Assembly: GCA_964630905.1 (NCBI GenBank)
Contig: CAZVWR010000008.1
Coordinates: forward strand, 1-64,000
Direction: 5' to 3'
DNA length: 64,000 nt
From: JAGOEX01 sp964630905
Lineage (GTDB): Bacteria; UBP6; UBA1177
The notes beneath the pieces were generated by a model. It had not been told where the DNA came from and searched no databases. It saw only the letters and a program-made list of their open reading frames with translations. Below are positions 15,469-24,770 of the stretch, piece after piece. Numbering within the stretch: the first letter of the stretch is position 1; each line of letters opens with the position of its first letter. A program made the translations under genes and the position numbers.

Positions 15469-17520
15469 ATGTCAGTCATTAAAGGTTTAAATTATAAGGA
15501 ACTCCTTGAAAAAGCAAAACTTAAGGAGGGGACTTTCCTTATTTTTGCTGCAATTCTGATCGGTATTGCGGCAGGATGTGCGTTCCTTTTCTTTCAATGG
15601 CTTATCAACTATCTTTCAGTTCTTTTCATCGGGGAGAATACGAACAACAGTATCGCAGGTTTTAAAAGACTTCCCCTTCATTTCAAGATCCTCCTTCCGT
15701 TGACAGGTGTTTTTCTCAGCGGTTTTATAATCAGATATATCAGCAAAGAGAGCGGTGGTGCAGGGATCGGACTGCTTTTGAAATTCATGAAAGTCAAAAA
15801 CGGAATAATGCCGCCGATGATGACATTTTTTAAAATAGTGACATCGGCTCTTTCAATAGCAACAGGAGTGCCGCTCGGAACGGAAGGACCCATAATCATT
15901 ATCGGTTCGGCAGTCGGATCCACTGTGGGTCAGTTTTTCAACATGTCGATATCGAGAATAAAGCTTTTTGTCGGATGCGGAGCCGCCGCAGGTCTTGCCG
16001 TTGCATTCAATGCTCCGATTGCCGGAACAATACTTGCAGTTGAGACAATCCTTGGAAATTATGCGATAGGAACGCTCACTCCGATAGTTGTTGCAGCTGC
16101 TACAGCGAGTTTTTTCGGCTCATATTTCCTTCCGGGACATGAAGTCATTCCTTCGACCGCACTTGGATTTTCCTCTGCTATCAGCTCAGGAACAGAAATA
16201 TTCCTTTTTACAGCATTCGGACTTGTCAACGCATTTCTCGGAGTAGGGCTTATCCGTCTTACCTATACAAATTCAAACCTTTTTGAAGGGATAAAGAAGA
16301 AACTGCCTGAATTTATTCATATTCCGCTGTTTCTGCTCCCTTTTGCACTTGTTGTTCCGTTCGTTCCTGAAATATTCGGGCTTGGCAAAGATGTGATGAT
16401 AGCGTCAAACGGTTTCAGTCCGCAGTTTCTCATTGGAATAGCTGTCCTTAAACTTTTTTTCCTTTCGATAGCTTTTGCAAGCGGTGCATCAGGCGGTATT
16501 TTTCTTCCCATCCTTTTTGTGGGTTACATTTTCGGAATGGGTTTCGGAAAGATAGTTCCGATCCTTTTTCCTTCGATAGATCCTTCAATAGGGCTCAGTT
16601 TTGCATCGGTAGGTATAGGTGCACTGCTCGGAGCGGCAACGCAGGAACCGATCTCGTCACTTTTGATAGTGTTCGAAATCACTAGAGATTACAATATGAT
16701 GCCTTCTCTAATGCTCTCTACGGTCGTTGCCGTAATGATCTCAAGGTCACTTTCAAAGTTCTCGATATACAACTATCAGCTTTTCAAGGAAGGGATCCCG
16801 TTGGAAGATAACGAGGAAGCGTCACTGATGAATGAAAATCATGTTGAGATATGTCTTAGAATTGAGTGTGCTACTGCAAAAATTGATGATAAACTGCCTG
16901 ATATTATTGATAAAATGAGAACGCTTGAAAGGTTTGAATGTTATGTTGTAGATGACGAAATGAACTATCTTGGAACGATAAACGGAGTTTTCGGAGTCAG
17001 CAGTTCAATTGTAAATATGGATTCTGCCGGAATAATAATCGCAGGGGATCTCATGGAAACTGATTTTCCCAATGTGTATCTCGATTCCCCTTTGTCTGAT
17101 GCAATGAGAAGGATGATAAAAAAGGGGGTGATCGAACTTCCAGTCCTTGACGAAAACGGTAAACTTGCAGGTTGTATTCATGAGCACGACATCATTAATT
17201 TTTACAACAGAGAGATCCTTTCAAAAGGGAGTCTGCTGAAAACCGTTAATAAAATTCAAGGTACAGAGCAGAACTTCATTCAGTTTGAAGACGAATACAG
17301 AATAGAGGTTTTTAATTCAACTCCTTCAATGTGGGGTAAAAATCTCATTGATCTCCGTTTCCGGGAAAAGTTCGGCATACTTGTTCTTGCAGTAAAGGAA
17401 AAAAAGACAGGAAAAAACATACTTTCTCCGACAAAAGTTCTTGAACCCGGAGATGTTCTGGTAGCGGCAGGAACAAAAGATGACCTCACTCTTTTCAAAG
17501 AGTTTGATAAAAAATTATAA
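15469..17520 (+). CDS. ClC-family chloride channel/antiporter with CBS pair and TrkA-C-like domain
   Basis: 683 residues from ATG 15469; the GAGG site is only three bases upstream, so the exact start (TTG 15460 is the alternative) is uncertain. Seen: ClC core with GGAGIG, PLGTEGPIIIIG (external gating Glu kept), FNAPIAGTILAVET and GASGGIFLP, then two CBS-like segments (about residues 450-575) and a C-terminal part resembling TrkA-C (about 600-683, EDEYRIEV...LEPGDVLVAAGTKDDL). At the internal proton-glutamate position (second Glu of the E. coli IIEE) the residue is Thr. Moves Cl- or related anions across the inner membrane, probably in exchange for H+; the cytosolic domains suggest nucleotide or ligand control. 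Confidence 0.9.
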   Translation: MSVIKGLNYKELLEKAKLKEGTFLIFAAILIGIAAGCAFLFFQWLINYLSVLFIGENTNNSIAGFKRLPLHFKILLPLTGVFLSGFIIRYISKESGGAGIGLLLKFMKVKNGIMPPMMTFFKIVTSALSIATGVPLGTEGPIIIIGSAVGSTVGQFFNMSISRIKLFVGCGAAAGLAVAFNAPIAGTILAVETILGNYAIGTLTPIVVAAATASFFGSYFLPGHEVIPSTALGFSSAISSGTEIFLFTAFGLVNAFLGVGLIRLTYTNSNLFEGIKKKLPEFIHIPLFLLPFALVVPFVPEIFGLGKDVMIASNGFSPQFLIGIAVLKLFFLSIAFASGASGGIFLPILFVGYIFGMGFGKIVPILFPSIDPSIGLSFASVGIGALLGAATQEPISSLLIVFEITRDYNMMPSLMLSTVVAVMISRSLSKFSIYNYQLFKEGIPLEDNEEASLMNENHVEICLRIECATAKIDDKLPDIIDKMRTLERFECYVVDDEMNYLGTINGVFGVSSSIVNMDSAGIIIAGDLMETDFPNVYLDSPLSDAMRRMIKKGVIELPVLDENGKLAGCIHEHDIINFYNREILSKGSLLKTVNKIQGTEQNFIQFEDEYRIEVFNSTPSMWGKNLIDLRFREKFGILVLAVKEKKTGKNILSPTKVLEPGDVLVAAGTKDDLTLFKEFDKKL

Positions 17521-17535
17521 AATCAGGTTTTTTTG

Positions 17536-17563
17536 TTGATTTTGCTTGATAAAAAAGTAGACT
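17536..17563 (+). promoter_or_regulatory. Possible promoter for the acyl-CoA ligase gene
   Basis: TTGATT (17536-17541), 16-base spacer, TAGACT (17558-17563), followed by GGAGAGGAG before ATG 17598. Weak -10, hence low confidence. Confidence 0.3.
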
Positions 17564-17597
17564 CGAGTGTCAGTTCTATGCTTTTTGGAGAGGAGCG

Positions 17598-19253
17598 ATG
17601 CTTAAAGAGAATCTTGTAAGTTCATTTGAAAGAACGCTGAAAGATAACTGGGAAAAACCGTGTTTCAGTGATTACGGGATGAGTCCTGTCACATTTTGTC
17701 ATGTTGCAGTAAAGATCAAAGAATTCCATGGGTTATTTGAAAAAATCGGAATTGGAAAAGGTGACCGTATTGCTGTTGCAGGTAAAAACAGCACAAACTG
17801 GGCGATAGTTTATCTTGCCACAGTTAGCTATGGTGCTGTGATTGTTCCGGTATTAAGCGATTTTGCTGTGGATGAGATACATCACATTGTCAACCATTCG
17901 GGATCAAAATTGTTTTTCTCGTCGGAATCGATATACGAAAGGATAAATGACGAGTCAATGACAGGACTTAAAGTCATCTTCTCGCTTGAAAATTTTGCAG
18001 TACTGCGTGATTATTCAAATAAAAAAGAAAAAATAAATGAATTTATTGAAGAATTCCGCAGTAAGAACGAATTTTCACCCGAAAATTTCTCATTTGACAA
18101 GATCGCTTCTGAAAAGCTTGCTTCAATTGTCTATACTTCGGGAACGACCGGGTTTTCAAAGGGCGTCATGCTTTCACACAACTGTCTGATGGCAAATGTT
18201 CAATTCTTTCTTGACAATCTTCCTGTTGAAAATGACTCAAGAGTTGTCTCATTTCTTCCACTTGCACACTGTTTCGGATGTGCTTTTGATTTTCTAAGCC
18301 CGTTCGTTAAAGGGTGTCACATTACTTTCCTTGGTAAAATTCCTTCACCGAAGATTATTCTGAAGGCATTTGAAGAGATAAAGCCGGTTATAATTTTTGC
18401 AGTTCCGCTCATTCTTGAGAAAATTTACAGGGCAAAGATAATGCCTGTTCTTGAATCGGCAAAGATGAAAATACTCCTTAAAATACCCGGACTTAAAAAT
18501 CTTATAATAAAAAAGATCGGTCGCAGTATAAACGAGGCATTCGGCGGAAATCACTATGAAATAATTGTGGGTGGAGCTGCTTTCAACCCTGAGATAGAGG
18601 AATTTTTCATGAAAGCGGGCGTCAGGGTCACTGTCGGATACGGAATGACAGAATGCGGACCGCTAATAAGTTATCAGGATTACTACAAGGGAAGACCAAT
18701 AGGCAGTTGCGGAAAGGTGATAAATTACCTTGATATAAAGATAGACAGCCCCGATGAACACGGAATTGGTGAGATCTGCGTGAAAGGGGAGAACATCATG
18801 GACGGTTACTACAAAATGGATGATCAGACCGCTGAAACCATTGACCGTGAAGGGTGGCTCCATACCGGAGATCTGGGACACATTGACAAAGACGGGTTCA
18901 TTTTCATATCAGGCAGGTCAAAGAATATGATACTTTCCTCATCAGGCCAGAATATTTATCCTGAAGAGATCGAAGCAAAGATCAATTTTATGCCTTATGT
19001 TGCAGAATCTCTTGTTCTTGATGCAGGGAACGGAAAGCTTGTCGCCTATGTTTATCCGGATAAGGAAAAGATGTCAGCAAACAACATTACGGAAGAAATG
19101 ATTGCAGAAATAATGAAAGAGAACAGAGTCAAACTCAATGAAGTGCTACCTCTTTTTGCAAAAGTGACCGATATTCGCTTATATCCCGAAGAATTTGAGA
19201 AAACATCCACCAAAAAGATCAAAAGACGGCTTTACACTTCGTTAGTGAAATAG
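17598..19253 (+). CDS. Long-chain acyl-CoA synthetase-like AMP-binding enzyme
   Basis: 551 residues of the ANL superfamily. Seen: P-loop-like VYTSGTTGFSKGVMLSH (about residues 175-192), GYGMTECGP, the adenylate-binding WLHTGDLG with conserved Asp, hinge GRSKNMILSSSGQNIYPEEIE, and C-terminal KTSTKKIKRR with the catalytic Lys region. It would activate a carboxylic acid to the acyl-AMP and then the CoA thioester; the overall layout fits fatty-acid ligases, but chain length cannot be read from the sequence. GGAGAGGAG precedes ATG. Monocistronic in appearance. Confidence 0.88.
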   Translation: MLKENLVSSFERTLKDNWEKPCFSDYGMSPVTFCHVAVKIKEFHGLFEKIGIGKGDRIAVAGKNSTNWAIVYLATVSYGAVIVPVLSDFAVDEIHHIVNHSGSKLFFSSESIYERINDESMTGLKVIFSLENFAVLRDYSNKKEKINEFIEEFRSKNEFSPENFSFDKIASEKLASIVYTSGTTGFSKGVMLSHNCLMANVQFFLDNLPVENDSRVVSFLPLAHCFGCAFDFLSPFVKGCHITFLGKIPSPKIILKAFEEIKPVIIFAVPLILEKIYRAKIMPVLESAKMKILLKIPGLKNLIIKKIGRSINEAFGGNHYEIIVGGAAFNPEIEEFFMKAGVRVTVGYGMTECGPLISYQDYYKGRPIGSCGKVINYLDIKIDSPDEHGIGEICVKGENIMDGYYKMDDQTAETIDREGWLHTGDLGHIDKDGFIFISGRSKNMILSSSGQNIYPEEIEAKINFMPYVAESLVLDAGNGKLVAYVYPDKEKMSANNITEEMIAEIMKENRVKLNEVLPLFAKVTDIRLYPEEFEKTSTKKIKRRLYTSLVK

Positions 19254-19265
19254 ATACACTCTTTT

Positions 19266-19293
19266 TTGATTTTTTCTGAAATAAAAATACTAT
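19266..19293 (+). promoter_or_regulatory. Promoter of the moxR-bat operon
   Basis: TTGATT (19266-19271), 16-base spacer, TACTAT (19288-19293), then about 47 bases to ATG 19341. The only clear promoter for the following ten tightly packed genes. Confidence 0.5.
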
Positions 19294-19340
19294 CACCGGT
19301 GTTTATAAGTCAGTTTTTTTGTAATGATGGAGGAATGTTC

Positions 19341-20318
19341 ATGGAATTCAGTCAGCTTAATGAAAGGATCAGGGAGCAGGCGATCGCAGTTAATACTTTG
19401 AGGGCAGAGATCTCGAAGGTAATCGTGGGTCAGCAGGACATGATCGATTCTCTTATCATGGGGATGATAGGTGAAGGACACATTCTCCTTGAAGGTGTTC
19501 CGGGACTTGCAAAAACAACAGCTGTGAAAGCATTTGCAGATGCCACAGACCTTGAATTTAAAAGGATCCAGTTCACTCCCGATCTTCTTCCGGCAGACAT
19601 CATCGGAAGCAGAATATTTAATATGAATGACCGCAATTTCGAAATAAAAAAGGGAGTTATCTTTTCAAATGTGATCCTTGCCGATGAGATAAACAGATCT
19701 CCGGCGAAAGTTCAGTCGGCACTGCTTGAAGCGATGCAGGAAAGACAGGTGACGATAGGTGACACGACTTTCAAACTGCCTGATCCGTTCATTGTCCTTG
19801 CGACTCAGAATCCTCTTGAACAGGAAGGGACATATCCTCTTCCCGAAGCACAGGTTGACAGATTCATGTTCAAAGTGCTCATCGATTATCCTTCAAAAGA
19901 CGAAGAGCTTAAGATCGTTGAAAGATTTGAAAAAAATGAGCTTCTTCAGAAACTGAACAGAGTCATCGGTAACGGTGAAATAAAGAAGTGGCAGGAAACG
20001 GTCAGAGCGATATATACCGATGAAAGAATAAAAAAATATGTAATTTCAATAGTTTTTGAAACAAGGGAACCCAAGGACAAATCCGTTTCCCAGCTCATTG
20101 ATGTCGGAGCAAGCCCGAGGGCGAGCATCTTTCTTATTCTTGCCGGAAGAATTAGAGCTTTCATGGAGGGAAGGAATTTTGTAACCCCTGAAGATGTCAA
20201 GGAAGTTGCATATCCGGTGCTCCGGCACAGAATTATTCCGTCGTTTGAAGCGGAAGCGGAAAAAATATCGACAGACAGGATAATCGGTGAACTTTTGAAC
20301 AGGGTTGAGGTTCCTTAA
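19341..20318 (+). CDS. moxR: MoxR-type AAA+ ATPase
   Basis: 325 residues; ATG 19341 lies six bases after GGAGGA (19329-19334), so the longer ORF start and ATG 19335 are rejected. Seen: Walker A GVPGLAKT (about residues 48-55), Walker B VILADEINRSPAK, sensor I ATQNPLEQEGTYPLPEAQVDRF and the arginine-rich C-terminal part. MoxR ATPases act as chaperone-like factors on von Willebrand-domain (VWA) proteins, and two VWA genes (batA, batB) follow. It is the first gene of the operon. Confidence 0.93.
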   Translation: MEFSQLNERIREQAIAVNTLRAEISKVIVGQQDMIDSLIMGMIGEGHILLEGVPGLAKTTAVKAFADATDLEFKRIQFTPDLLPADIIGSRIFNMNDRNFEIKKGVIFSNVILADEINRSPAKVQSALLEAMQERQVTIGDTTFKLPDPFIVLATQNPLEQEGTYPLPEAQVDRFMFKVLIDYPSKDEELKIVERFEKNELLQKLNRVIGNGEIKKWQETVRAIYTDERIKKYVISIVFETREPKDKSVSQLIDVGASPRASIFLILAGRIRAFMEGRNFVTPEDVKEVAYPVLRHRIIPSFEAEAEKISTDRIIGELLNRVEVP

Positions 20319-20323
20319 TACCC

Positions 20324-21187
20324 ATGCTCAACGAAGAACTGCTTAAAAAGATAAGGTATATCGAGCTTAATGTAAAAAAGAAGGTGGATAACTATCTTCA
20401 AGGCTCATACCACACACTTTTCAAAGGGCAGGGGCTTGAATTCCAGGAAGTTCGCGAATACACCGAAAATGACGATGCCCGGCTCATCGACTGGAATGTC
20501 ACGGCAAGAACAGGGAAGCCGTTTGTAAAGGTTTTCAGAGAGGAAAGAGAACTTACAGTCATGATCGCAGCAGACATCTCAGGATCGACAGTTTATGGAA
20601 AAAATTATGGATTAAGGGAAGTTATGGCAACCATAGCGGCGGCTATCTCATTCAGTGCGATAAAAAACTCTGACAAAGTGGGACTCCTTCTTTTTTCAGA
20701 CCGGATAGAAGAATATATCCCGCCAAGAAGGGGGCGGAACCATCTGCTGACAGTTATCAGAGCACTGCTTACCGCTGCTCCGGCAGGAAAAAAGACCGAC
20801 CCAGATGTCGCATTCAAATTTCTGAATAAAGTGATGAAAAGAAAGACGCTCACATTTTTCCTTTCGGACATGATGTTCGATAAGCTGCCTGAATCATTGA
20901 GTATAACTGCTTCAAAACATGAAATTGTCCCTGTCGGTGTAATTGATGAAACAATCTGCACACCGCTTGTTAAAGGGGCAGTCAGAACAATTGACCCTGA
21001 AACCGGAAAGATAAATATTCTTGATCTTGGTGTTCCGGGACAAAATGACATTAAAAAATTTGTTTCAGCCCATGAGGAATCTTTCAGAAGAGTGGGCATA
21101 AGACCAATGTGGATAATGAACCGTGAAAATTTCATGGATGAACTTGTAAATGAATTCAAGAAGTTAAGCAGTGTGAGAAAAAAATGA
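20324..21187 (+). CDS. DUF58 (VWA-like) protein
   Basis: 287 residues. Seen: the DUF58 signature YHTLFKGQGLEFQEVREY...DDARLIDWNVTAR, and a VWA-like segment VMIAADISGS with DxSGS for metal binding, then DLVPVG-type strands. It begins five bases after the moxR stop and its stop overlaps the next ATG. DUF58 partners of MoxR are standard in bat operons. Confidence 0.9.
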   Translation: MLNEELLKKIRYIELNVKKKVDNYLQGSYHTLFKGQGLEFQEVREYTENDDARLIDWNVTARTGKPFVKVFREERELTVMIAADISGSTVYGKNYGLREVMATIAAAISFSAIKNSDKVGLLLFSDRIEEYIPPRRGRNHLLTVIRALLTAAPAGKKTDPDVAFKFLNKVMKRKTLTFFLSDMMFDKLPESLSITASKHEIVPVGVIDETICTPLVKGAVRTIDPETGKINILDLGVPGQNDIKKFVSAHEESFRRVGIRPMWIMNRENFMDELVNEFKKLSSVRKK

Positions 21188-22044
21188 GGAAAACGGTCTT
21201 TTTAATAATGTTCATGTTTTCGCAGATCCTTTTAAGTGAAACTATATATCCTGAAATATCAAAAAACAGTGTTTATATAGGGGAAGTTTTCACTCTCAAA
21301 GCTGGTACTTTAGCAAAAGAGAACATGACCGCAGTTTTTGCAGGTGAGACAAAAGATGTCGCTATCCTTGGGGTTGAGAAAGGTGATGACGGCAATGTCA
21401 TAATTAAAATGATAACTCTTGTCAGCGGTGAACTGACAGTTCCGCAAATAGATCTCACTATAGACGGGAATGTGTTTAATACCGGGCAGTTCAAAGTTTC
21501 ATCAATGAACCGTACTGCTGAAAATGATATGAACCTGCGTGATATAAAAGAAACTGTTAAAATAATGGAAAAGGATTATACGCTTCTTTATGTTCTTGCT
21601 TTTCTTCTTGCGATTGCCGCACTTATATTCCTGTTCTTAAAACTCAGAAAAAGATTTGCAAAAAAAGAGAGCTCAATCACTCATAAAGTTGAGCCGTCTG
21701 AAGTTGCGGAAAAGTTCATCAAAGAGGCAAAATCAAAAAGGGAATCGGGTGATAATGAAGCGTTCGTTGATCTTTCAACGCTGGGGCTTAAAACATACAT
21801 GTCTTTGATAAGTGGCCGTAATTATACCGAAATGACAACTTCAGAAGTAAGAAGAAAAATGAAAAAAGATTCCGTTTTTTCATCATTGAACGAACTGATA
21901 GTTGATGTGCTCAAGCTTGGTGACAGATTTAAATTTGCTGATGATCATCTTTCAGAAAGTGATCTTGATAAAATAATAGAAGGTTTCATTTCAGTTGTTA
22001 AAGAAGTTAAAGCACAAACGGTGAAAAAAAATGATGCTGCTTGA
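21184..22044 (+). CDS. BatD/DUF4381-like membrane protein
   Basis: 286 residues: signal peptide (about 1-18), a small beta-rich periplasmic part (YPEISKNSVYIGEVFTLKAG, a BatD-like first strand), one transmembrane helix (about 137-158, LLYVLAFLLAIAALIFLFL), and a helical cytosolic domain rich in Lys/Glu. That layout matches the small proteins placed between DUF58 and batA in many bat operons. Overlaps the preceding gene by four bases and the next by 14. Confidence 0.65.
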   Translation: MRKTVFLIMFMFSQILLSETIYPEISKNSVYIGEVFTLKAGTLAKENMTAVFAGETKDVAILGVEKGDDGNVIIKMITLVSGELTVPQIDLTIDGNVFNTGQFKVSSMNRTAENDMNLRDIKETVKIMEKDYTLLYVLAFLLAIAALIFLFLKLRKRFAKKESSITHKVEPSEVAEKFIKEAKSKRESGDNEAFVDLSTLGLKTYMSLISGRNYTEMTTSEVRRKMKKDSVFSSLNELIVDVLKLGDRFKFADDHLSESDLDKIIEGFISVVKEVKAQTVKKNDAA

Positions 22045-23017
22045 TCCTTTATGGCTTTTGCTGATAATCCCTGCGCTGATAATTCCAGTGCTGAAAATAA
22101 GAATGAAAAGCTCTAAGTTTTCAATATTTTACACCAATTTCAGAGAATTCAGGAAAAAAGCTTCACTTGTATATCTGCTTCCGGACCTGATCGATCTTCT
22201 GGCTGTAATTATCCTTATATCGGCACTTGCAAGGCCGGTGTCACTTGAAAAAACCGTCACGCCGCCGGTTGAAGGGAAGGATATAATGGTGGTGCTTGAT
22301 GTGAGCGGTTCGATGGAGGCACTCGATTTCCAGCCGAAAAACAGGATAGAAGCGGCAAAAAGCGTTATTGAGAGTTTTGTCAAAGGAAGATCGGGAGACC
22401 GTCTCGGGCTTGTATTTTTTGCTAAAGACAGTTTTCTTCAGGTACCGCTTACAACAGATTATGACATTTTCGTTGAGCTTCTTTCAAGGCTGAAGACAGG
22501 TGTCATCGAGGACGGAACTGCGATCGGCAACGGTCTTGGTCTTGCTGTGAGCCGGCTTGAGAACAGCACTGCAAAAAGCAGGATCGTCATTATTCTTACT
22601 GACGGCGACAACAACGCAGGAAACATCAGTCCTGTGAATGCGGCACAGTATGCCTCAGGAAAAGGGGTTAAGATATATTCCATCCTTATCGGCACAGATG
22701 CCGAAGTTCCCTTTCCGGCAGGTAAGGATTTCTTCGGTAGGGACTCTTTCCGGAAAGTTCAGATGAAGACAAACCCGGATCTTTTGAAGCAGATATCAGA
22801 TGTTTCAGGAGGAAAGTTCTACCAGTCCATTTCAACTGAGGAGCTGAAAAAGGCGTTTAAGGAGATAGATGAACTTGAAAAAAGCCCCGTTCCTGCAAGA
22901 AGGCTGAAAATATATAATGAATATGCACCTTTATTTATAATGTTTGCTGGCATTATGATCCTTCTTGCAAGACTTGTTGCGATGAAGTTCAGGATATATC
23001 CGGAGGTCGAAAGATGA
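22031..23017 (+). CDS. batA: BatA, VWA-domain membrane protein
   Basis: 328 residues. A hydrophobic N-terminal pair of helices (about 3-17 and 54-70), a VWA domain with MIDAS DVSGSM (about residues 90-95), TDGD and a conserved TAIGNGL, then a C-terminal helix (about 299-317). Start at 22031 (ATGATG) lies inside the previous gene, in another frame. BatA and BatB are paired VWA proteins that face the periplasm in the aerotolerance (Bat) system. Confidence 0.9.
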   Translation: MMLLDPLWLLLIIPALIIPVLKIRMKSSKFSIFYTNFREFRKKASLVYLLPDLIDLLAVIILISALARPVSLEKTVTPPVEGKDIMVVLDVSGSMEALDFQPKNRIEAAKSVIESFVKGRSGDRLGLVFFAKDSFLQVPLTTDYDIFVELLSRLKTGVIEDGTAIGNGLGLAVSRLENSTAKSRIVIILTDGDNNAGNISPVNAAQYASGKGVKIYSILIGTDAEVPFPAGKDFFGRDSFRKVQMKTNPDLLKQISDVSGGKFYQSISTEELKKAFKEIDELEKSPVPARRLKIYNEYAPLFIMFAGIMILLARLVAMKFRIYPEVER

Positions 23018-23985
23018 AATTCTACGACTGGACATATTTTCTCAGTGCTGTCATCTGGATCCCGGTAATATTTATCTGGGCAGTATATTCATCTAAAAAA
23101 AGAAATGATTTTATGAAACTTTTTTCAGTCAGTCAGCAGGGTCGTGTGGTAGATCTTTCGCTAAAGACAATAGTTGTAAAAAGGGTGCTGATATTTCTTG
23201 CCCTTTCATTCTTTACTGTTTCTGCGGCGAGACCTCTCATGGGGGGAGAAGAGATAAAGGCGAACAGTTCAGGCATTGATATTGCGGTCGTTTTCGATGT
23301 TTCACTCAGTATGTATGCTGAAGATGAATCGGGCCCGAGATTCGAAAAGGGTAAAAAGCTTCTGATCGATGTCCTGAATTCATTGACAGGTGACAGAGTT
23401 GCAATAATTCCTTTTGCCGGATCTGCATTTCTTCAACTTCCTCTGACCGATGATTACGAAACGCTTCAGACCGTTGTTTCCGTTCTTGAACCGGGAATGA
23501 TCGAAAGACAGGGTACAGCTCTGGGAAATGCAATAGAGATGGCCGTTGAAACACTGACTTCATCAGGAAGTGAATCGGACAGGATGATAGTTGTTATCTC
23601 TGACGGAGAGGACCCTGACCTGAATTTTGATAAAATAAGAAAACTGATAAATGACAACGGGATACACATGGCTGTAGTTCCGCTCGGTACGGTTGAAGGA
23701 GCTCCCGTCAGGATAGGGGAAAGCTACTTGAAGGATGAGAACGATAGTACTGTGATATCGAAGCTCGACAGGGGATTTTTTGAAAAGTGTTTTGAAAGTT
23801 TCGGTGCAGTTGAGATAAAAAAGGGGACAACAATAAGTGAACATGTCAGAAATTTTAAGAAAGCAATGAGAAATGAAACGAGAAATCTGCACATGTATAC
23901 TGAAAGGTTCCAGATCCCCCTCTTGGCAGGAATTATAATATTCTGGCTTTTTCAGCTGCTCTCTCTGGGAAGGAGGCGATCATGA
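23014..23985 (+). CDS. batB: BatB, VWA-domain membrane protein
   Basis: 323 residues. N-terminal helices (about 7-23 and 54-70), VWA domain with FDVSLSMYAEDE (MIDAS DxSxS), ISDGEDPDLNF and TALGNAIE, C-terminal helix (about 300-316). Starts in the batA stop (ATGA) and overlaps batC likewise. Same fold as BatA; the order A-B-C-D-E fits the classical Bat operon. Confidence 0.9.
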   Translation: MKFYDWTYFLSAVIWIPVIFIWAVYSSKKRNDFMKLFSVSQQGRVVDLSLKTIVVKRVLIFLALSFFTVSAARPLMGGEEIKANSSGIDIAVVFDVSLSMYAEDESGPRFEKGKKLLIDVLNSLTGDRVAIIPFAGSAFLQLPLTDDYETLQTVVSVLEPGMIERQGTALGNAIEMAVETLTSSGSESDRMIVVISDGEDPDLNFDKIRKLINDNGIHMAVVPLGTVEGAPVRIGESYLKDENDSTVISKLDRGFFEKCFESFGAVEIKKGTTISEHVRNFKKAMRNETRNLHMYTERFQIPLLAGIIIFWLFQLLSLGRRRS

Positions 23986-24758
23986 AAAATATATTATTGG
24001 TTTCTGCGGTTTTTATTTTTCTTGCCGGTTTTACCCCGTTTGAAAAAGAGACTTCCGAAAGTCGTGAAGGGAGAAAAAAATATGCCGCAGGTGATATGGA
24101 AGGGGCAAAGAGTGAATTTGAAAAAGCTTCAAAACGGCTTGAGAATAGTGCGGAAGCTTATTATGATCTCGGGAATTCGCTACAGAAGTCAGGGGATAAT
24201 GAAGGTGCTTTGAATTCATATAGAAAATCACTTGAGACAGGCAGTGCAGGCAGGGAATTAAAATCAAAAATTTTTCACAACATGGGAAACTCACTTGCCG
24301 CAATGCAGAAATATAAAGAAGCGGAAGAATTTTATGTGAGATCTCTGATGGAGGAACCCGGTGATGACACTGCTGAAAATCTTGAAATAGTAAGAAGGAT
24401 AATTCGTCAGCAGGAACAGGAACAGCAGAAACAGGAACAGAATAAAGATCAGGATCAGGATCAGGAAAAAGAAGAACAGAAAGAAGAACAGAAAGAAGAA
24501 CAGAAAGAAGAACAGAAAGAAGAACAGAAACAGGATCAGGAAAAAGAAGATCAACAGCAGGAACAGAAAGAGGAGAAGGAACAGGAACAGAAACAGGAAG
24601 AACAGAAGTCTGCACAGGCGGAAGAGAAAGAAAAAGATGAAGAAAAGGAAGAAGGGAAAGAGACCATTATGCAGCAGTTCAAACAACGGAAAAATTTGCA
24701 AATATCTCCTTTCATGTTAAAGAAAGATGCAAGGTCAAGAAATGGTCAGACCTGGTAG
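23982..24758 (+). CDS. batC: BatC, TPR protein with Gln/Glu/Lys-rich tail
   Basis: 258 residues. Signal peptide (about 1-17), then TPR-like helices (about 25-135; AYYDLGNSLQKSGDNEGAL...KIFHNMGNSLAAMQKYKEAEEFY). From about residue 140 the chain is low-complexity Gln/Glu/Lys/Asp with five tandem EEQK units. BatC proteins have the same TPR plus charged tail. Overlaps batB by four bases. Confidence 0.85.
   Translation: MKNILLVSAVFIFLAGFTPFEKETSESREGRKKYAAGDMEGAKSEFEKASKRLENSAEAYYDLGNSLQKSGDNEGALNSYRKSLETGSAGRELKSKIFHNMGNSLAAMQKYKEAEEFYVRSLMEEPGDDTAENLEIVRRIIRQQEQEQQKQEQNKDQDQDQEKEEQKEEQKEEQKEEQKEEQKQDQEKEDQQQEQKEEKEQEQKQEEQKSAQAEEKEKDEEKEEGKETIMQQFKQRKNLQISPFMLKKDARSRNGQTW
24471..24530 (+). repeat. 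12-bp tandem repeat in batC
   Basis: Five perfect copies of GAAGAACAGAAA, coding EEQK x5. Copy number could vary by slippage without changing frame. Confidence 0.9.
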
Positions 24759-24770
24759 TGGCGGATTTAT

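Noticed and set aside
19266..19340. Upstream extension of moxR to 19266
   Set aside because: That frame runs over the promoter; the GGAGGA site fits ATG 19341.
24471..24530. CRISPR or iteron array
   Set aside because: 12-bp tandem units without spacers, in frame within batC.
24291..24701. Long ORFs antisense to batC
   Set aside because: They are the mirror of the Gln/Glu/Lys repeat region and code unnatural Phe/Leu or Leu/Val runs; no ribosome site.
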